Assembly (NCBI GenBank): GCA_943735955.1
Contig: OX030966.1
Span: forward strand, 3,119,011-3,183,010
Direction of reading: 5' to 3'
Origin: Piscicola geometra
Lineage: Eukaryota > Annelida > Clitellata > Hirudinida > Piscicolidae
Length of the DNA stretch: 64,000 bases
Under the pieces are notes generated by a model. That model did no database searches, was not told the DNA's origin, and was given only the letters and a program-made list of their open reading frames with translations. Every line of letters starts with the position of its first letter. Position 1 is the first letter of the stretch. The position numbers were made by a program, and so were the translations under genes. Positions 1 through 13,274 of the stretch are shown in pieces.

Positions 1-3000
1 AATCTTTTGTTGTTGTTTTTGTTGTTTGTGTTGTTGTTGCAGTTGCTGTTGTTGCCGTTGCATATGTTTGAATTGTTTTTGTTTTTGATCGAGAGAATTG
101 AAAATGTCTGGTCCCACGTTGACCCTCTTCTCCTTTTGTCTCCTGTTACAGAACCACACCTTTAAATAAATCATTTTTAAATTTTTTAAATTTTGTTGTT
201 TTTTTGGAACAAAATATTCAATTTTGGTAAATTAAAAAAGCTTTTGTCCCACTTTATAATATAAAAAAATAAAATAAAATTTAATTGTTTATTCTCACCT
301 GGACAACTTCTTTGTCCATGCATAGAGAGGCAGCGACAGAGGATATTTCTTCAACAGTCGGCTTTGAATTCTGAAGAAAAAAATGTTCCAAAGCCATTCT
401 AATTGGTTGATCAATGTTCGTTCTCTTCTTCCTCTTCCTCATCAAACTTTCAGCTATGGCGGCCCTATGAAGGGAGACGGTAGAAATGGAAGACGAGGAT
501 GGGGAGGAGGAAGGGATGTTGAGGTTGGAGTAGAGAGAGAAGTCGTTCGTAGGATTGTTGAGAGTATGGTGGTGGTCTTGGAATGGATTGTCGTGGTTGT
601 GGTGGGAGAGTTGTTGTGGTTGTTGTTGCGTGTTGGATATGTTTTCGGAATAATTGTTGTTGTTTGAATTGTTGTTAGGGCTGTTGTTGCTGTTGTTATT
701 GTTGTTGTAGTCGGGTACTGACTGGACTGATATTTTTTGGTCGACTTGGATTTTGTTTTCTTGCTGTTGTGTTTTTTTGTTTTTGATCGTGTATTTGAGC
801 ATTTTAATTATCAAAGAAAAATCATAAATTCAACTATCATAAACTTTCCATTCAACAACGGCCAACAACTACTGAAACTCTCTTTCCCAAAAAAACACAC
901 TTTCAATCCCGCAAAAAAAACAAAATAAACTATAAAAATAGGCACAAAAAACTACAACAAGAACTCTTTAAATGCACAAGCAACACCCTTGTAACAACAA
1001 CCAGAACAACACCCACTTGAGTACTGTTGCGATTTGTTGAAGCCACTGTCACATCGTCGAGCCACTTTTGCAGCAGCGGCTTCAACTTGCACATGTTTTT
1101 GAAGCTCAGATTGAGCGCTTCGAATCGCGAAATGGTCGTCTGGCTGAAATCATTTCCGTACAACTTTCCCATTGTGAGACCCACGTCGCATTGGGTAAAG
1201 CCTTGTTGGGTGGGGGAAGGGAGGGTTATAACAGGAGGTTTTAGAATGGTTTCGCTATCAAACAAATTTAAGAACTGTAAAATATCGAGTTGTCTGGACA
1301 CTTATAATGTTCAGTCGCCATCGTATTTGAAAAAAAACGATGTATGAAAACACTATCAGCTATGGCCACAACAGCAACAACAAAAGAAACCATCATTAAC
1401 CCAAACCACGAACAACGAATTACAACAACAACAACAACAACCACAATTCACCTAGATTGATTCTTCGCCTCTTGAAGAACCTCGCGAACCGTTCGATGTC
1501 CTGCGCGTGTTCTCCATGGTCCTTCTGTGAGTGTTCGTGCTTTGTTCGTTCGTTTGTGGTTCTTTTGTTTTAATTATGAGATTCATGCTTTTGCTTGCAT
1601 TCTTAAAAATATTTCTTTAAAATTATTTACTCTAAAATATAAATGGCAAAAAATTGTTATTGATTTTTTAACTTAAATTTCAATGGAAAAACTTGTTTCT
1701 ATATATAAAATACTTAGAGATGTTGTGGTGTTTGATAATTATTTTAAAAGAGCAAAATTTATTCTCACGTGATTAGCCTTGAATCTAGATGATTTGAAGT
1801 CGTTTGCATAAGAAATGTGATTAATGTTGTTGTTGTTGATGTTGTGGTTAATGTTGTTGATGTTGTGGTTGTTGTTGTTGAAGTTATTGTGAATATTGTT
1901 GCTGAGGTTGTTAATCAGAATACCATTAGGATGGTTGGGAGTTTGGTCAATATTATTTCTATTGTTGTTGTTGTTGTTTGGATAATGGTTGTTGTTATCA
2001 TTATTGGTATTGTTTTTGTGGCTTTCCATTTCAGCGGTGTTTCCATGACTACTCATTCTACTTTGATCATTGCCATGGAAACCGTTTTGATGGTGAAAAT
2101 GATTATTATTAGTATTACTATCATCACCACCACTACTCCTATTCAAATTAGTATTGACATTATTGACGTTATTAATATTATTTTTGTTCATGTTATAATT
2201 GAGTATATTATTATTAATATTATTAGTTTTATTGTTGAAAAACACGTGGTTATTGATGAAGCTTCTTTGTTGGTCGAGGAGTGAGGAAGGCTGGAAGGAT
2301 GGAAAGGTGGGGAGACTGGTGCTGGGAGAAGATTCGGAGGAGGAGGAGGAGGAGAAAGAGGATGAGGAGGAGGTGAGTTGAGGAGGTAGTTGAGGGTAGA
2401 GAGGGTGGTTGGGATGGAAGAAAAATGAAGTGAATGGGTGAAAGTATTCCTGAGGGGTTGTGCAAGTTGAGTTTTTTTAATTAAAAACTGATGAATATAT
2501 TTTTCAAACGCATTAATCACGCATTAACAACTGAAAAGCGGAAACTATTTTGTCATTGAAAACATGTAATTTTTAACTCAATTTTTTTTATCATTAAGAC
2601 TATTGGACAAAAAATTTGGTTTTCAATATCTTACCAGTGTAAGAAAAAACGTAGTTGTTAAACAAGAAAAAAAAAAGATGATGATGATTATGTGTAGAGG
2701 AGGAGAAATGATGATGATGTTTGAATGGGAATGAATGTGGAGATAATTGAGAGCTGGAGTAGAAACAGCTTTTACAACTTTGCATAAATGCATACAAACA
2801 CACACACAGACACAGACACACACGCACACACACACAGACACACATATAATCACACACACACACAGACAAACACACACATACATACACACACACAAACACA
2901 CACACATACACACACACAAACAAACACACACACACACACAAACACACACATACACATACACAAACACACACACAAAAAAACACAAACACACATACAAACA

Positions 3001-3595
3001 CACACGCCCAAACACACACACACACACACACACACAAACAAACACACACACACTCACAAACACACATATAAACACACACACACAAACATATGGATAAGTG
3101 TACACCGGGTACTTATGACATGGTAGAAGCATCATTAAAGGGTAATGGAAATGAGGGAGAAGATGATAGTGGTGATGATGATGATGATGGAATTCATGAT
3201 GATGATGATGATGATGATGATAAGGGCGAAAAGAATGGTAGTGGTGGTGCTGATGATGATGATGAACTTTGAAATTGAAAAAGAAACACTTAAGAGCACA
3301 CATTTTGTATCCGTCGTCATCATCAACGGCATCATTATCATCATCTATAACAAAGTAATCATGATCACCACCATCATCATTTTCAACATCGTCATCATCG
3401 CCACCATCATCAATATTGTTTCCACAGTAACCATGCTATCAACTTCCTTTCCATTAAAAACCTATATAGTCCTCATCGACATTCATTATCATAATAAACT
3501 GAATAAAAATAATAATAACTAATCCTCATCATCATCATCATCATCATTATTATTATATCATTATCATCATCATCATTATCATCTTCTTCATCATC

Positions 3596-3648
<53 letters not shown>

Positions 3649-3945
3649 TATTTTTAGTCGCCAAAACTTTTTATTTCCATTTTGTCATATTTTTTCACTC
3701 TTATTCACTTGGATTCAAATAGGATTAAATCAGTTTTTGTCACATTTTCTGTTTTTCCATCTTTCAAATCTTCAGTTTATATATATATTTATTTTCAACT
3801 AATTGAAGTAGTATTAGTAGTAGTAGTACTAATAATAATAAGGATATTATTATAAATATATTGTTTTTAGTAGTAGTAATCGTGGTATTAGTAGTAGTAG
3901 GAGAAGTAGTAGTATTAGTAGTAGTAGTAGAAGTGGTAGTAGTAT

Positions 3946-4017
<72 letters not shown>

Positions 4018-7000
4018 GAGGGGTAGTAGTATTAGTAGTAGTAGTAGTAGAAGTGGTAGTAGTGTTAGTAGTAGGAGTGGTAGTAGTATTAGTAGTAGTA
4101 GTAGTAGGAGTGGTAGTAGTATTAGTAGTAGTAGTAGTAGGAGTGGTAGTAATATTAGTAGTAGTAGTAGTAGTAGTAGTAGTAGGAGTGGTAGTAGTAT
4201 TAGTAGTAGTAGGAGTGGTAGTAGTAGTGCTGGATGGTTGTCAATAATGCATGAGTGATGCAAGAATTAGTATGCATTCGACAAAGCGTCCATCCAGGCG
4301 TTTCAGCATCCACTCATCCATGCATGCATACGTCCTCTCATTCATTCTTTCATTCATCTACCTTCTCTTCTTTGAATCCATGCATTCATCCATTCATGTG
4401 TATATATCTTCATCCTTCTATTCTCTGTATTCTATCACTCAATCCTATTATCCATCTATTAATCCATTGATACATTCATCTATATGGATGGATGAATGGA
4501 TGGGTGGGTAGTATCTATGTCACGTATCTTTTCATCAATTATCATTCATTCGTTCACTGATTTATCCATCTTTTCTTTCATCCATTCATTCTTTCATCCA
4601 TTCATTCTTTCATCCATTCATTCTTTCATCCATCCATTCATTCTTTCATCCATCCATTCATTCTTTCATCCATTCATTCTTTCATCCATTCATTCTTTCA
4701 TCCATTCATCCATTCATTCTTTCATCCATTCATTCTTTCATCCATTCATTCTTTCATCCATTCATCCATTCATTCTTTCATCCATTCATTCTTTCATCCA
4801 TCCATTCATTCTTTCATCCATCCATTCATTCTTTCATCCATTCATTCTTTCATCCATTCATTCTTTCATCCATTCATCCATTCATTCTTTCATCCATTCA
4901 TTCTTTCATCCATTCATTCTTTCATCCATTCATTCTTTCATCCATTCATCCATTCATTCTTTCATCCATTCATTCTTTCATCCATCCATTCATTCTTTCA
5001 TCCATCCATTCATTCTTTCATCCATTCATTCTTTCATCCATTCATTCTTTCATCCATTCATCCATTCATTCTTTCATCCATTCATTCTTTCATCCATTCA
5101 TTCTTTCATCCATTCATTCATTCTTTCATCCATTCATTCTTTCATCCATTCATTCATTCTTTCATCCATCCATTTATTCTTTCATCCATTCATCCATTCA
5201 TCCATTCATTCTTTCATCCATTCATTTTTTCATCCAATCATTTTTTCATCCATTCATTCTTTCATCCATTCATTCTTTCATCCATTCATTCTTTCATCCA
5301 TTCATTTTTTCATCCATTCATTCTTTCATCCATTCATTCTTTCATCCATTCATTCTTTCATCCATTCATTCATTCTTTCATCCATTCATTCTTTCATGCA
5401 TTCATTTTTTCATCCATTCATTCTTTCATCCATCCATTTATTCTTTCATCCATCCATTCTTTCATCCATTCATTCTTTCCTCTATTTATTCTTTCATCCA
5501 TTCATTCTTTCATCCATTCATTCTTTCATCCATTCATTCTTTCATCCATTCATTCTTTCATCCATTCATCCATTCATTCTTTCATCCATTCATTCTTTCA
5601 TCCATTCATTCTTTCATCCATTCATCCATTCATTCTTTCATCCATTCATTCTTTCATCCATTCATTCATTCTTTCATCCATTCATTCATTCTTTCATCCA
5701 TTCATTCTTTCATCCATTCATTCATTCTTCCATCCATCCATTTATTCTTTCATCCATTCATCCATTCATCCATTCATTCTTTCATCCATTCATTCTTTCA
5801 TCCATTCATTCATTCTTTCATCCATTCATTCTTTCATCCATTCATTCTTTCATCCATTCATTCATTCTTTCATCCATTCATTCATTCTTTCATCCATTCA
5901 TTCTTTCATCCATTCATTCATTCTTTCATCCATTCATTCATTCTTTCATCCATTCATTCATTCTTTCATCCATTCATCCATTCATCCATTCATTCTTTCA
6001 TCCATTCATTCATTCTTTCATCCATTCATTCATTCTTTCATCCATTCATTCTTTCATCCATTCATTCATTCTTTCATCCATCCATTCTTTCATCCATTCA
6101 TTCATTCATTCATCCATTCATTCATTCTTTCATCCATCCATTCTTTCATCCATTCATTCATTCTTTCATCCATTCATTCATTCTTTCATCCATTCATTCT
6201 TTCATCCATTCATTCTTTCATCCATTCATTCATTCTTTCATCCATCCATTTATTCTTTCATCCATTCATTCATTCATTCATCCATTCATTCATTCTTTCA
6301 TCCATTCATTCATTCTTTCATCCATTCATTTTTTCATCCATCCATTCATTCTTCCATCCATCCATTTATTCTTTCATCCATTCATTCTTTCATCCATTTC
6401 CATAAGAATGTTCGCCTAATCGGCTTCAGCATGGTGCGCAGGTAGGCTCAGTACGTGTACGTGGTTTGCTTGCTGAATTTATGGATGGATGGATGGATGG
6501 ATGGATGGATGGATGGATGGATGGATGGATGGATGGATGGATGGATGGATGGATGGATGGATGGATGGATGGATGGATGGATGGATGGATGAATGGATGG
6601 ATGAATGGATGGATGGATGGATGGGTGGGTGGGTGAATGGATGGATGCATGGATGAGTGGGTGGATGGATGGATGGATGGATGGATACATAGATGCATGG
6701 ATGGATGCATGAATGCATGGATGGATGCATGAATGCATGGATGGATGCATGAATGCATGGATGGATGCATGGATGCATGGATGGATACATGGATGCATAG
6801 ATGGATAAATACACGAATTTTTGAAGAACTAGTGGGTCACTTGTCATTGTTACTTAGATAGTTTAACTTTACAATATTTTGAATTTTACAAATTTAAGTT
6901 TGAAAAGATGTCCCACGTTAATGAATTATATTTAATAAAAAGTAATTTTTCATTTATTATTCTGAACTAAATTTTATTTTTCTCTGTACGAGGTAGACCG

Positions 7001-10000
7001 TAAAAAGTCCATTATTTTTAGGACGTTTCTTTTAAAGCAAAAACGCATGACCATGAATAAAAAAGTAATCAAGATAAAATTACTTTTTTGATTATTAAAA
7101 AATGTTGAAAAAATGTATATATAACTTTTAACTTTGAAAAAAATTGTTTAAAATAAAGGTTTAAACTTTTTGATAAACGTTACCAAAAAGAAAGAATAAA
7201 TAAATACAATTTTTCCTATAAAAATGAGACGGAAAGGCGTTTGTTATTAGCTTAATAAAACGTGCTTATTGACTCTTTTTTCACGTTTTTTTAGTTTTTT
7301 TTCTGGCAGAATTTTTTAACACTATTTTTCAAAATTGTCAGACTTTTCATTTATGTATTTCAGTTTTTTTCACGTTGATTCTCCGTAATTTTAGTTTTTT
7401 CACTCATTACTCATTCACTTCTCTGTTCACTCAACTGTTCATTTATCTTCCCACTCATTCATTTATGAATTCATCCTTTTATGTGTAATCTTTTAAACTA
7501 TCCAACATCAGGTTATTCATCATCATCATAATCCATCTACTCGATCCATCATCTACCCAATTAACCTTCAATCTCTGTTCACTTTTTTATTTTATATATT
7601 TACAATATTTATTTCTTTTTTTTTTGTTTTCATCTCACTTTTTCTTTCCCAATTTCATTCCATTAAACTTAAATACTTCAAAATTACTTTTATTAATAAA
7701 TTATTTAATTTTTTCATATTTTTATCTAGTTTATATTTACTCACTTCAATATTTGCAATACAAATACCTCTTGAGTGCATGCTAAACTGGCCGTGTCTAA
7801 GAAGCACGACGTTAATGAGCATTTTTTTAAAATTAAATAATTGGTAATTAATTTATTTAGGAAATTAGTTTTTAAATTATTCATGTAAGTATTGATTTAA
7901 ACTAATATTACAATAAAAGCGAAAGATATTGTTACTGTTTTTTCCCATATTTTTTCCAAATGTTACTGGACTTGCTAATAATAGAAAATATTTTGAAATT
8001 TAAAAATCTTAAACATACGATTTTTTCGGCATAGCGTGAAAAACTACGAATACTTTTTAATTGACCTTATTTACTTCTTCTTAACTAAAAAATTCATTAT
8101 TTTATTTTATAATTTTTGAAAATAGATATAAACTATTTTCCATTAAAAACCTTATTTTCGATTTTTTACTAATAAACCAATTTTTGCAATTAAAAGATCA
8201 CGGCATATGAACAACACTATTTTATTTTTTTTCCATTTTAAGTTCAATTTTATTCCTTTTTATAAAAAAATATTTTTATTTTTTTCGAACATAACAAGAT
8301 ATAAATTTTTCTATTTTAATTATTCATCCGTTTTACGATGGTTTGTAATTCTAGGTTTTTTGAGGTTTGTAGAATTTAAAATATTTTTTCATTAATTTTT
8401 GGCAAAAATTAAAATTTTTAGAATTAATATTTTAATTTCTTCAATAAATATTTAACCAACCAAAGTATAAAAACGAAGTTAAATATACATTTAAACAATT
8501 GAACCAATAAATACGCATTCATAAACTTTTATATACATTTAAAATATCATTTAATTGACTCAATTATCTCATTTAATTTGCATAATTGCCTGGTACCTTC
8601 AATGCAGGAATCTCGGATATGACCTCATTCATTTCCTTCTTTATCACCAACTTACCATCAAACACTCCATCATTATCATCATTATCATTATTATTATTAT
8701 TAATAATCGTATTGTTATCATTGTGGATATTTTTATTATTTTTGTAATATTGGTTTTTGATATTATTTTGTAACTCATCATTTTCATCATACTCATCACC
8801 ATTTATCTTTATTCTAATGTTTGATTTATTCAAATTATTAATATTATTATTATTAATATTAATATTTTTATTATTTTTAAAATCATCATCATCACTCTTG
8901 CTCTCAATTCTAATATTGTGTGTTTTTCGACTCGATAATTCATCGATCGTCGTGTTATTATTATTTTTATTATTATCATTATTGTTGTTGTTGTTGTTGT
9001 TGTTATTGTTGTTGTTGTTGTTGTTGTTGTTAGTATTGGTAGTGGTATTATTAGTAATATTATCATTATCATCATCATAATCATTGTTATTCTGATTGTT
9101 ATTCTGATTGTTAGTACAACCATTGCCATCACTATTATCATTATTATAATTATTGTTTTTATTATTAATATCTGTGTTTGCCTTCCCACTGACAGATTGC
9201 TTATTAATGTTTGCATCATTTATGGCATCATCATCATCACCACCACCACTCTCATCATCGTTATCATAACCATTATTTTGAATAACTACGTCATTTTCAT
9301 AATCATTATTGATTTTGTTTTTTTCATTGTTTTTATTATTATAATTGTTGCTATCATTCCTACAATCATTATCATCACCAACATGAAAATTGTTATCGTT
9401 TTTTTTATTTATCATGTTTTTGTTTGTATTGTTTACAAATGCATTTTTGTTGTTGCTAAACTCCTTGCTGGGATCATTTTTGGATAAATCATTATCATAA
9501 CCATTCGCATCATTACTATCACCCATATCAGCGCCATCATCATTACCAGCTCTTCCACCATCCTCATCATCATCATCATCATTTTTGCATTTTTCTTCAG
9601 AATTTTTTTTCGTTTTTTCAATAAATCTATTTGATATTTTGTTGCAGACGTAATTGTTTCGATGGTTGTTGTTAGGATGATGATGATGATTATTGTTATT
9701 ATTATTATTATTTATATAATTATTTTTCATGTTATTATTCTCTTGAATGCAGTTTCTATTGTTTGTTTCTTTGTTTTGATAAAAACTTATTTCATTATTA
9801 TTATTATAATTATTATTATCATTGTTATTGTTGTTTTTGCTTATATTTTTCCCATTATTGTTGTTGTAGCTAATGTTTGGTTTTCCATTTTTCCCGTTAA
9901 TCTGATTGGAAAAATTGAAATTACAATCACCCTTCAAGTTACCATTGTTTTTCTTAGCCACTGAACCGTTCAAATTGACACTTTTATCACCTAAAACATT

Positions 10001-11184
10001 CTGGTTGCTGTTATCTGCGTTTTGATGAAAACCATTATTATTTGAAGTAAACCTATTCAGATTGTTATTTGTATTATTTTTGCTTATGTTTTTATTTTTC
10101 TCGAAACTATTATCATCACTATTATTATTCTTATTTATATTATTATTATTATTGTTATTGTTGTTGTTATTGTTGTTATTATTGGTAGTTGTATTGGTAT
10201 CAGTGTTGTTTTTTTGGTGCAGAATTTGTTGTTGTAGTTGTAGTTGCATTTGCGATGCTTTTAGTTGTTCTTGTCGGATCGCTAGTTGCAGCATCTGTGT
10301 TGTTGTTGTTGTTGTTGTTGTTGTTATTGTTGTTGATTTACGTAGTATTGTTGATGATGTTGTTTTTGATAATGTTGTGAACGTTGCTGAATTTTATGTG
10401 TCATGAAAAAACGATTTCAGAAAAGTAAAGTCGTGATAATAACAAAAAGGTAAAACCGAATGAATTAAAAAACAAAAAAACTATACAAACAATAAATAAA
10501 ATCATTATCAATACTATTTTTAATGTTATTAAAATCAATGTTTTAGAACGAAAAGTAAATGAAGGCAAAAAGAGAAGGAGGGTCGATAGTTTTGCATGCT
10601 GGCATCATGAATTTTTGCATTTAATTTAGGAGTGCTCTTATTGATTGGTTATAATGATGGATGGATGGGTGGATGGATGGATGGGTGGATGGATGGATGG
10701 GTGAGTGACTGGGTGGATGGGTAGATGAATGTATGGATGGATGCATGGATGTATGAATGGATGGATGGATGGATAAGTGTGTGGGTGTATGGGTGAGTGA
10801 GTAAGTGGGTAGATGGATGGGTGGATAGATAAGTGGATTGGTAGATGGATAGATAAAGTAGTGAGTGGATGAATAGATGAATGAATGAATAGATGGTGGT
10901 TGAGTAAATTAGAAGTGATATAAATATAAATAATTTGTAGATGGATTGAGGAGCAAATTATTAATCAATTAATATTTTAATTTACTGATGTAAAATGCAA
11001 ACACTATAAACTATCCAACCACCAAAGCAACAAAAACGCTAACACTCTCAACCACCACAACCACCAAAAAGACAACAATCACCTGTAGTTGCGTCTGCTG
11101 AAGCTGCAATTTGATCTGCTCAGACAGCAAGTGAACCTCGTTTGAGCCCAGGCTGGACACCCCCATGGTGGCCAAGTCGATCAT
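1..11184 (-). CDS. pou2f: POU class 2 transcription factor (Oct/nubbin type), 3' part cut by window edge
   Basis: Nuclear DNA-binding regulator. Exons read (minus, 5' to 3'): 11184-11083, 10294-8597, 2290-1769, 1524-1452, 1201-1017, 763-299, 159-1 (continues outside). Phases agree at every junction: all phase 0 except phase 1 between 1524-1452 and 1201-1017. The POU-specific domain is split over 1524-1452 ([17 protein letters not shown]) and 1201-1017 ([41 protein letters not shown]). The [10 protein letters not shown] form is class 2, not class 3. The homeodomain begins [12 protein letters not shown] in 763-299 and ends [17 protein letters not shown] across the intron 298-160. A Gln-rich tail follows. 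Upstream, exon 11184-11083 joins LQLQQTQLQ to [10 protein letters not shown], a Gln/Leu-rich segment as in Oct proteins. Exon 10294-8597 (566 codons) is mostly Asn/Asp, His, Lys. Acceptors at 764 and donor at 1016 are the least certain. The true start lies upstream (see 12593-13274). Confidence 0.88.
2785..3095. repeat. Degenerate (CA)n microsatellite
   Basis: About 300 bp of CACA broken by AA, TA and GA steps, inside the 6.3 kb POU intron (2291-8596). The open frames across it (HTHT.., VCVC..) are repeat artefacts. Confidence 0.95.
3160..3652. repeat. (GAT)n then (ATC)n triplet arrays in inverted arrangement
   Basis: GATGAT-rich DNA at 3160-3270 is followed by ATC-rich DNA at 3310-3420 and a purer (ATC)n run at 3525-3652. 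The two parts are complementary and could fold on each other. Intronic to the POU gene. Confidence 0.9.
3808..4245. repeat. (TAG)n triplet array
   Basis: About 430 bp of AGTAGT with recurring variants (aggagtggtagtagtatt), so it shows higher-order units of roughly 40-60 bp. Intronic to the POU gene. Confidence 0.95.
4300..6405. repeat. 2.1 kb CATT/CATC array built from 12-, 16- and 20-bp units
   Basis: Tandem mixtures of CATC, CATT and TCTTT, typically ttcattctttcatccatt. The basic tetramer step leaves a frame open for about 650 codons ([13 protein letters not shown]..), but composition and position inside the POU intron show this is not a protein gene. Confidence 0.95.
6480..6808. repeat. 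(GGAT)n array, inverted relative to 4300-6405
   Basis: Starts as about 110 bp of pure ATGG, then decays into atggatgcatgaatgc variants. It is the reverse complement type of the preceding CATC/CATT array and is separated from it by only about 75 bp of unique DNA. Confidence 0.95.
6809..8596. other. AT-rich remainder of POU intron, no gene seen
   Basis: Strongly AT-rich unique sequence. The short frames at 8207-8395 are Phe/Ile/Tyr-rich translations of AT-rich DNA. The donor of the 566-codon exon lies at 8596 (gtacca on the minus strand). Confidence 0.7.
10651..10890. repeat. Degenerate (GGAT)n array
   Basis: atggatgggtgg-type units with many point changes, in the POU intron 10295-11082. Confidence 0.9.
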
Positions 11185-11477
11185 CTTGAAGGTGAAATAG
11201 AGGTTTTAAAAAATAGATAAATGAAGGTTTTAATGTGTTGTTCGTTAATAGATTTAATGCTGGTTTGAAGAACATTTACTAGCAGGTTACGAAGGTTCCC
11301 TGTATGATATGTGGAAAGGAAGTGATGGAACGAAAGTTTACTTTGATTGGCTGTTTATGGAAGTTTGAAATGATTTTGAAAAATAAACTTCGAAAGAGTT
11401 GGAGATTAGTGATGGAAGATCCAGAACATTTACTTTAGTTTTTAATTAATTTTTATTCAAGACTCTTATTGTGTTTG

Positions 11478-11669
11478 TCTAATGGAGGGGGTTCAAGTAG
11501 TGGTCTAATGGAGGGGGTTCAAGTAGTGGTCTAATGGAGGGGGTTCAAGTAGTGGTCTAATGGAGGGGGTTCAAGTAGTGGTCTAATGGAGGGGGTTCAA
11601 GTAGTGGTCTAATGGAGGGGGTTCAAGTAGTGGTCTAATGGAGGGGGTTCAAGTAGTGGTCTAATGGAG
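11478..11669. repeat. 26-bp minisatellite, 7 full copies plus a partial one
   Basis: The unit is tctaatggagggggttcaag plus tagtgg (26 bp). The seven full copies look identical and an eighth is cut after 10 bp. It lies just upstream of POU exon 11184-11083. Confidence 0.95.
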
Positions 11670-12149
11670 TAAGGCTGAATAGAAATTCGAAAATATGTTG
11701 GACACTCAAGTGAAGAAAACAAAGGAGTTGAATATGACTGGTGAAGCGAAATAAAAACGCGTGGAATTTTTTAAACCTTTTTTCGGAAAAGTAGTGAGAG
11801 TTGTAAGCTTTTGGGAGCTCAATAAAAAGAAGACTTTGTGCCATGACGTAATAAAACAAGAATATAAATGGTAAAAAGAATTAATGTAAATTACATGCAA
11901 ATAAGATGCAAATGTTATGCAGATTGGATGCAGATTATATGCAAATTAGGCATAGTATGGAATTATTTGAATATTAATGAGACGACGTGAATGTCAAACC
12001 GACGCATTTGCATATACAACTGAAAACGAAAACAAAATATAATCATAATTGATCAAACTGTTTTAAAATTTCCATTTACTTGTTATTTTTTTTGTTTTTT
12101 AAAATCATGAATTTAAAGTTATGTCATTTATATCATTATCATCTTCCTC

Positions 12150-12260
12150 ATCGCCACTATCACCATTTTCACAATCATCATCTTCATAATCATCATCATC
12201 ATCTTCATCATTATCATCTTCATCATCATCATCATCATCTTCATCATCATCATCATCCTC
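12150..12260. repeat. (ATC)n array
   Basis: tcatcatcttcatc-type triplets in the putative intron between 12593 and 11184. No other feature seen from 11670 to 12592 apart from AT-rich DNA. Confidence 0.85.
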
Positions 12261-12592
12261 CACGACAAACTCATTAAGAGCATGAAGGCCTTTTGATTAA
12301 TTGCTTTATAAAGCTATTATCGTTCTCTCGATCGTATCAACCTTATTAAAGATTATTATGAAATTATTAGAATTAAATAATTTATAGAACAAATTAGCTT
12401 TTAATTTTCCTATTCATAAATAGAATATAGTTATGACATTTTTAGAAAGAAAGGAATTAATTGTGAACTTAATGGAGAAAAAAACTACGCAGTAAGAATT
12501 ATTAAGAAAAAAGACGATGATGGCAAAATTATTATTATTATTATCATAATTATTTATAAAAAAAATAATATTGAAAAATAAAAATAATTTAC

Positions 12593-13274
12593 ATTCGGAA
12601 TGGTGGTGTCAAGGCTAGCGGATGGAGAGAATGGAACGGAAAAGGAAGGAGAGGAGGAGGAGGAGGAGGCTGATGATGATGATGATGTCGGAGTCGAGAG
12701 AAAGTTAATCATGTTTTCTTCTCGGTAAAGCTTCACTGGAGTGGAAATATGGAGGAGGAGTTTTGTGGAGGGGGTGGGAGCAGTAGGGGTGGTGAAGTAA
12801 GAAGGAGGGATGGTGGGAGCAGTAGGGGTGGTGAGGTCAGAAGGAAAGATGGTGGGAGTAGTAGGAACGGTGAGATCAGAAGGAGGAGTATTTTGGAGGA
12901 GGGATTGTAGGTATTTGATGGTGGTGATAGGGAGAGGAAGACTTAAAAAGTAGGCTGATGGTATAAAGATGATGTGTAGGTTCAACTAATAATGGTGGTA
13001 ATGGTGTTGTGGATGGTTCTAGTGATGGTGGTGATGGTTATAGTGGTAATCCAGGTGATGGGGTTAATAGCTTTTTTAAGAAGTTTGAGTTTTAATAATT
13101 GGATGATGTGGGTAAAATATTTAATTCAAAAAAAATATATAATTTAAAAAAATAGTTCAAGAATATAATTCTTTCACGTGATTGGTTGGCGAGTTTTTCT
13201 TCGTTGCTCAGCAGCATGGCTATTATGACTTGTTCCACTGTATTATGACTATAATTATTAATATTAATTTTCAT
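12593..13274 (-). CDS. Candidate 5' coding exons of the POU gene
   Basis: Two stretches upstream of the POU gene can be joined in phase. Exon 13274-13178 starts with ATG and reads MKININNYSHNTVEQVIIAM then LLSNEEKLANQS, ending at C|gtgaaag. Exon 12954-12593 follows acceptor accatcag and has 2 nt plus 120 codons: Pro/Thr/Ser-rich with repeated PSDLT and TPTAPT motifs, a poly-Ser run, then SLDTTIPN before donor aat|gtaaat. It leaves in phase 0, which fits the next exon (11184). I recognise no family domain; only phase, splice motifs and position support these exons. They could instead be intergenic. If real, they supply the N-terminus of the POU protein. Confidence 0.4.

Noticed and set aside
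4496..6445. 649-codon open frame of His/Phe/Ser/Ile repeats on the plus strand
   Set aside because: Product of a stop-free tetranucleotide array inside the POU intron; composition is pure repeat and no splice or family support exists.
2785..6808. CRISPR array
   Set aside because: Repeats are direct-abutting tandem satellites without unique spacers, in a eukaryotic intron.
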